Source: Burkholderiaceae bacterium (GTDB taxonomy: Bacteria > Pseudomonadota > Gammaproteobacteria > Burkholderiales > Burkholderiaceae). Taken from it: a stretch of DNA of 64,000 bases. The position numbers and the translations under genes were made by a program. The stretch lies in NCBI GenBank assembly GCA_947462685.1, contig CANHPL010000004.1:1-64000 (forward strand), read 5' to 3'. Below the pieces are notes generated by a model that saw nothing but the letters and a program-made list of their open reading frames with translations, did no database searches and was not told where the DNA came from. The first letter of the stretch is position 1; each line of letters begins with the position of its first letter. Positions 61,004 to 64,000 of the stretch are shown here, piece after piece.

Positions 61004-61028
61004 AAAAAAACCCCTTAAAGGGGTTTTT
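61004..61028 (-). terminator. Intrinsic terminator of cspA
   Basis: On the minus strand AAAAACCCC (61028-61020), loop TTTAA, GGGGTTTTT (61014-61006), with a run of seven T ending at 61004 and a further T-rich stretch. It lies 30 nt after the cspA stop codon. Confidence 0.88.
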
Positions 61029-61057
61029 GTCCAACATCCTATAAAGGATTAACTCAA

Positions 61058-61261
61058 TTAAGCACCTTGAATATTGGTAGCTTGTTTGCCTTTTGGGCCT
61101 TGAGTAATATCAAAGGTAACTTTTTGACCTTCTTTGAGGGTTTTGAAACCACTCATTGTAATTGCGCTGAAGTGAGCAAATAACTCTTCTTCACCATCAT
61201 CAGGTTTGATAAAACCAAAACCTTTTGCATCATTAAACCATTTTACGACACCGGTTGCCAT
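61058..61261 (-). CDS. cspA: Cold-shock protein
   Basis: Single-domain RNA/DNA-binding protein of 67 residues acting as an RNA chaperone. It begins [20 protein letters not shown] and contains RNP1 (KGFGFI) and RNP2 (LFAHFSAI) motifs, ending [11 protein letters not shown]. The symbol marks the family, not a proven cold-inducible role. It has its own terminator and a predicted promoter about 100 nt upstream, so its mRNA would have a long structured leader, as in E. coli cspA. Confidence 0.95.
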   Translation of the reverse strand: MATGVVKWFNDAKGFGFIKPDDGEEELFAHFSAITMSGFKTLKEGQKVTFDITQGPKGKQATNIQGA

Positions 61262-61335
61262 TCGAACTCCGTTACATTTTAAAGAATCAATCTTGAAGCG
61301 TGAAAAACATTAAAGCTAACACATCTACAAGCCTC

Positions 61336-61357
61336 GTGTATAAAACCTCTAATACAC
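61336..61357 (-). promoter_or_regulatory. Hairpin at the predicted 5' end of the cspA mRNA
   Basis: On the minus strand GTGTAT (61357-61352) pairs with ATACAC (61341-61336) around a 10-nt loop. The stem begins at the predicted transcription start, so it would protect or control the 5' end of the cspA leader. Confidence 0.4.
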
Positions 61358-61365
61358 ATAGCTTG

Positions 61366-61394
61366 ATTGTTTTCCTTTATTGTCATTATGTCAA
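61366..61394 (-). promoter_or_regulatory. Predicted cspA promoter
   Basis: On the minus strand a perfect TTGACA (61394-61389) and AACAAT (61371-61366) are spaced by 17 nt. Transcription would start near 61358, giving a leader of about 97 nt. The remaining sequence between cspA and clpS is AT-rich, and no clear clpS promoter was recognised. Confidence 0.5.
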
Positions 61395-61540
61395 GGCGTA
61401 ATAGGTCAAAAAACATTAGTATTTGCCCTAAAAGAACACATTTTTTGTTAAATTATGAATATTGTTGCTGTTTTAAAGAAAATTTAGTCTATAAACACCC
61501 AAAAAAAACAGTAAATTGAGCAAATGATTAGAATCTAGGT

Positions 61541-61900
61541 ATGAACACGAAATTAAGCAAAAATACGATTCTAGCCATGAATCCTTCCTTGCCTTTGACT
61601 GGCGACGATAGGACTACTGCCTTGGATCGTGAGGCTAAAAAAGTTGAGCCTCCACCACTCTATAAAGTGGTTTTGTTAAATGATGACTTCACACCAATGG
61701 AGTTTGTAGTCATGGTGATTCAAGAGTATTTTCATAAAGATCAGGAAACTGCCACTAGAATTATGTTACAAGTACATTTAGAAGGAAAAGGTGTATGCGG
61801 TGTTTATACACATGATGTAGCAGCAACAAAAGTCGCTCACGTAACAGAAATTTCCCGTAAGTCGGGTCACCCTTTGCAATGCATGATGGAGGAAGTATGA
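61541..61900 (+). CDS. clpS: ATP-dependent Clp protease adaptor ClpS
   Basis: N-end-rule adaptor that delivers substrates to ClpAP. The 119-residue protein has a flexible N-terminal arm (about residues 1-38) and a core with [20 protein letters not shown], which forms the N-degron pocket, and [20 protein letters not shown]. The start may be ATG 61541 or the in-frame ATG 61577. A GGAGGA sequence inside its last codons serves clpA, whose ATG overlaps the clpS stop by 4 nt. Confidence 0.96.
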   Translation: MNTKLSKNTILAMNPSLPLTGDDRTTALDREAKKVEPPPLYKVVLLNDDFTPMEFVVMVIQEYFHKDQETATRIMLQVHLEGKGVCGVYTHDVAATKVAHVTEISRKSGHPLQCMMEEV

Positions 61901-64000
61901 TTGCCCAAGAACTAGAAGTCAGTTTACATATGGCTTTTGTGGATGCACGTGCCGCACGTCATGAGTTCATTACGGTAGAACATTTATTAAGTGCCCTATT
62001 AGATAATGCGACTGCTGTGGAAGTTTTAAAGGCCTGCGCCGTGAATATTGCAGACCTTCGAGCACAACTAAAGAACTTCATCAATGACAACACGCCTATC
62101 GTCCCTGGCACTGAAGAAGTTGATACTCAACCCACACTTGGATTTCAGCGAGTCATCCAACGTGCCATTATGCATGTTCAATCTACATCAAGTGGCAAGA
62201 AAGAAGTTACCGGGGCCAATGTATTAGTTGCGATTTTTGGTGAAAAAGATTCTCATGCTGTGTATTACCTGCAACAGCAAGGAGTAACCCGTTTAGATGT
62301 TGTGAATTTTATCAGTCATGGCATTCGTAAAGATCAAGCAGATTCTCCAAAACCTGAGTCAGCAGGTACAGAAACTGATGATGCCGCCAATGGTGGAAAA
62401 GATAGTCCGTTAGAACAATATACTCAAAACCTCAATGTATTAGCTCGCCAAGGAAAAATAGATCCACTTATTGGGCGTGAACATGAAGTTGAAAGAGTAA
62501 TACAAATATTGTGCCGTCGCAGAAAAAATAATCCATTATTAGTGGGTGAAGCTGGTGTAGGTAAAACAGCCATTGCAGAAGGGCTCGCTTGGAGAATCAC
62601 GCAAGGTGATGTGCCAGACATATTAAAAGAAGCAATGGTTTATTCTTTAGATATGGGAGCGTTACTCGCCGGCACAAAATACCGAGGTGATTTTGAGCAA
62701 CGCTTAAAGGCTGTCTTGAAATCATTGAAAGATAATGTGCATGCGGTTTTGTTTATTGATGAGATTCATACATTAATTGGAGCTGGTGCGGCATCAGGGG
62801 GTACATTAGATGCTAGCAACTTGTTGAAGCCCGCTTTATCTAGTGGTCAATTAAAATGTATTGGCGCCACGACATTCACGGAATATCGAGGTATCTTTGA
62901 GAAAGATGCGGCTTTATCCAGAAGATTTCAGAAAATAGATGTTCTTGAGCCTTCTGTAGATCAGACTGTACAGATCCTACGCGGACTCAAGTCGCGCTTT
63001 GAAGAGCATCATGGGGTCAAGTACTCGCAGAGCGCTTTAAGCGCCGCCGCAGAGCTCTCCTCGCGTTATATCAATGACAGGCAGTTGCCAGATAAAGCAA
63101 TCGATGTCATCGATGAAGCTGGTGCAGCGCAGCGTATATTGCCAAAATCCAAACAAAAGAAAACCATTGGACGTCTAGAGATTGAAGACATTGTTTCTAA
63201 AATCGCTCGGATTCCAGCACAGTCTGTGAGTGTTGATGATCGTAGCAAGTTACAAACCTTAGACCGTGATTTAAAAAGCGTGGTCTTTGGGCAAGATCCT
63301 GCAATTGAAGCTCTCGCGTCAGCGATTAAGATGGCTAGAGCTGGTTTAGGTAAAGTCGACAAGCCAATCGGGTCATTTTTATTCTCAGGACCAACTGGCG
63401 TTGGAAAAACTGAAGTTGCAAAACAGTTGGCTTTTATCATGGGCGTCGAGCTCTTACGTTTTGATATGTCCGAATACATGGAGCGACATGCCGTGAGTCG
63501 ATTGATCGGCGCACCTCCGGGATATGTTGGTTTTGATCAGGGTGGATTATTAACCGAAGGGGTCAATAAAAAACCACATTGTGTTTTGTTACTGGACGAA
63601 ATTGAAAAAGCTCACCCGGACATCTTTAATATCTTGTTGCAGGTGATGGATCATGGCACTTTGACAGATAATAATGGCCGTAAAGCTGATTTCAGAAATG
63701 TCATTATTGTCATGACAACCAATGCTGGTGCTGAAACGATGAATAAGGCAACTATTGGTTTTACAAATCCACGTGAGTCTGGTGACGAAATGGCAGATAT
63801 CAAGAAGATGTTTACGCCAGAGTTCCGGAATCGTTTAGACGCTATTGTTTCATTTAAAGCGCTTGATGAATCGATTATTCTCCGTGTCGTCGACAAATTC
63901 CTCATGCAGTTAGAAGAGCAGTTACATGAGAAAAAAGTAGATGCTACATTTTCCTCTGGATTACGTACTTACCTTGCTAAAAAGGGATTTGATCCGCTGA
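61897..64000 (+). CDS. clpA: ATP-dependent Clp protease ATP-binding subunit ClpA (partial at window edge)
   Basis: AAA+ unfoldase of the ClpAP protease. The 701 codons in the window start [20 protein letters not shown], an N-domain, then the first ATPase with Walker [14 protein letters not shown] near residue 217 and [20 protein letters not shown], and the second ATPase with [15 protein letters not shown] near residue 497 and [20 protein letters not shown]. The absence of a long middle coiled coil separates it from ClpB. The ATG overlaps clpS by 4 nt behind a strong GGAGGA ribosome site. About 60-70 C-terminal residues lie beyond the edge. Confidence 0.96.
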   Translation, partial: MIAQELEVSLHMAFVDARAARHEFITVEHLLSALLDNATAVEVLKACAVNIADLRAQLKNFINDNTPIVPGTEEVDTQPTLGFQRVIQRAIMHVQSTSSGKKEVTGANVLVAIFGEKDSHAVYYLQQQGVTRLDVVNFISHGIRKDQADSPKPESAGTETDDAANGGKDSPLEQYTQNLNVLARQGKIDPLIGREHEVERVIQILCRRRKNNPLLVGEAGVGKTAIAEGLAWRITQGDVPDILKEAMVYSLDMGALLAGTKYRGDFEQRLKAVLKSLKDNVHAVLFIDEIHTLIGAGAASGGTLDASNLLKPALSSGQLKCIGATTFTEYRGIFEKDAALSRRFQKIDVLEPSVDQTVQILRGLKSRFEEHHGVKYSQSALSAAAELSSRYINDRQLPDKAIDVIDEAGAAQRILPKSKQKKTIGRLEIEDIVSKIARIPAQSVSVDDRSKLQTLDRDLKSVVFGQDPAIEALASAIKMARAGLGKVDKPIGSFLFSGPTGVGKTEVAKQLAFIMGVELLRFDMSEYMERHAVSRLIGAPPGYVGFDQGGLLTEGVNKKPHCVLLLDEIEKAHPDIFNILLQVMDHGTLTDNNGRKADFRNVIIVMTTNAGAETMNKATIGFTNPRESGDEMADIKKMFTPEFRNRLDAIVSFKALDESIILRVVDKFLMQLEEQLHEKKVDATFSSGLRTYLAKKGFDPL

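Overview
The window looks like a core chromosomal segment of a small-genome freshwater betaproteobacterium of the order Burkholderiales, most likely Polynucleobacter or a close relative. The protein sequences, the AT-rich base composition judged by eye, the very short intergenic gaps and the gene neighbourhoods all point this way (yajC-secD-secF behind queA-tgt, recG-oxyR-ubiA, glcDEF, yhdP-nit2-tldD, hrcA-hemH-grpE-dnaK-dnaJ, a DUF3579 gene beside argF, clpS-clpA). No insertion sequence, prophage, CRISPR array, tRNA or rRNA was seen.

Layout. 1-2897: proton-translocating transhydrogenase (pntAA, pntAB, pntB, the last cut by the window edge), minus strand. 3005-7562: mnmA, a glutathione S-transferase, purB and waaA. 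7637-9882: a two-gene unit (PhzS-like flavin monooxygenase plus a Bug/TctC periplasmic binding protein) closed by a perfect hairpin. 9890-15351: queA-tgt-yajC-secD-secF. 15400-19250: recG-oxyR-ubiA with 1-nt gaps. 19251-24696: glcD-glcE-glcF-yggS-proC. 24726-25295: cobalamin adenosyltransferase. 25296-28875: nit2, tldD, then aroG behind an attenuator. 28895-35854: divergent yhdP and glnE. 35848-44477: recN, nadK, then hrcA, hemH, grpE, dnaK, dnaJ. 44474-49770: panB, folK, pcnB, a HAD phosphatase, hda and a PerM-type permease. 49815-56778: purM, miaA, mutL, dedA, sirB1-like, murJ. 56958-60645: rpsT, DUF3579, argF, argG, ppnP, DUF192. 60646-61057: a possible decayed gene. 61058-64000: cspA, clpS and clpA (cut).

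The strongest discovery candidate is at 26449-26562, in front of aroG (DAHP synthase). On the minus strand there is a 20-codon leader peptide with an uninterrupted Phe/Tyr run (F-Y-F-F-Y-F-F), followed by segments that form either an 8-bp antiterminator or an 8-bp GC-rich terminator with a T-run. This is the layout of a ribosome-mediated transcription attenuator sensing phenylalanine and tyrosine, the end products that feed back on DAHP synthase.

Most other genes are housekeeping and compactly packed. Several convergent pairs overlap at their stop codons with no room for terminators, and several genes use GTG or TTG starts or seem to lack a Shine-Dalgarno sequence. Weaker leads are the PhzS-like/Bug pair, a probable leaderless adenosyltransferase mRNA, an inverted repeat between grpE and dnaK, and a hairpin at the predicted 5' end of the cspA mRNA.
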